From Clostridium sp. ZS2-4 (GTDB taxonomy: Bacteria > Bacillota > Clostridia > Clostridiales > Clostridiaceae): DNA of 32,064 nucleotides. The stretch spans positions 1-32,064 of the forward strand of contig NZ_JAPPRQ010000125.1 of assembly GCF_026719745.1 (NCBI RefSeq), given 5' to 3'. The position numbers were made by a program, and so were the translations under genes. Below the pieces are notes generated by a model. It was not told the origin of the DNA. It was given only the letters and a program-made list of their open reading frames with translations, and made no database searches. Positions 31,939 through 32,064 of this stretch are shown here, piece after piece. Numbering within the stretch: the stretch's first letter is position 1; each line of letters begins with the position of its first letter.

Positions 31939-32064
31939 GTAGAGTAGGTTGAAGGAAATTTTATTTCCTTCTTCCCCTCATCAAACCGTGCATGCGGTTT
32001 TCCCGCACACGGCTTTCCGATATTCTTCTTTCTAAGGCATTATAACCTTTAAAGAGAAAGTTTC
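31939..32064 (-). mobile_element. 3' end of a group II intron (domains V and VI), rest outside window
   Basis: Read on the - strand, AAGCCGTGTGCGGG AAAACCGCATGCACGGTTT (31983-32015) folds as a domain V: lower helix AAGCCGTG/CACGGTTT with the catalytic AGC, an internal bulge, and a GCGG/CCGC helix capped by GAAAA. It is followed by GATGAGGGG and a domain VI-like hairpin GAAGGAAAT/ATTTCCTTC (31951-31971) with unpaired A residues after it as branch-point candidates, then CCTACTCTAC. The intron should end near 31939. Its 5' part and any reverse transcriptase gene lie beyond the right edge. The insertion lies just upstream of the spe promoter. Confidence 0.75.

Overview
The window is AT-rich (roughly 30% GC) with strong AGGAGG-type ribosome binding sites. 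Its gene content (leucine T-box, clostridial methionine gamma-lyase, polyamine cluster, SpoIIP-type domain) points to a spore-forming Firmicute, most likely a Clostridium sensu stricto. Species is not assigned.

Left part (1-5800, + strand): the C-terminal half of a PLP-dependent methionine gamma-lyase-type enzyme, an NhaC-family transporter, a chemoreceptor whose dCache domain carries the amino-acid-binding residue pattern, an EamA permease broken by an internal deletion, and a YbgC-like thioesterase. A two-way terminator separates this block from the next.

5800-12660 (- strand): a leucine T-box leader followed by leuA-leuC-leuD-leuB-ilvB-ilvN, a branched-chain amino acid operon. ilvN has no ATG, GTG or TTG start in its conserved N-terminus. 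It appears to start at ATT, in the same frame as ilvB and just after the ilvB stop. Upstream are a small XRE regulator, a decayed ORF, a cold shock protein and a GNAT-like protein.

14330-21060 (- strand): a [NiFe]-hydrogenase operon. In transcription order it holds a cytochrome b5-like protein, small subunit, large subunit, maturation protease, a HypA-like protein without zinc ribbon, HypC, HypD and HypE. A ferritin-like diiron protein lies upstream, behind a 28-bp perfect hairpin. The small subunit has no Tat signal and has Asn where a proximal-cluster Cys is normally found. hypB and hypF are not in the window.

21490-26820 (+ strand): an accessory stretch of short, very AT-rich genes and gene debris. 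It has two CPBP membrane proteases (one apparently starting at ATT), a GNAT acetyltransferase, two small membrane proteins of unknown function, a secreted DUF3888-type protein, a maltose acetyltransferase, a frameshifted unknown gene and a truncated Vat-type acetyltransferase.

26840-29440 (- strand): a blaI-blaR1-type regulatory pair bounded by near-identical stem-loops in opposite orientation. The BlaR1 homologue keeps the M56 metalloprotease and membrane segments, but its extracellular part is a SpoIIP-like peptidoglycan amidase domain instead of a penicillin-binding domain. Two BlaI-type dyads overlap its promoter. This is the most unusual system in the window.

29500-32064 (- strand): a polyamine operon speD-speE-speB with a strong promoter followed by three 38-bp direct repeats in the leader. 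The right edge holds domains V and VI (the 3' end) of a group II intron that runs off the window.
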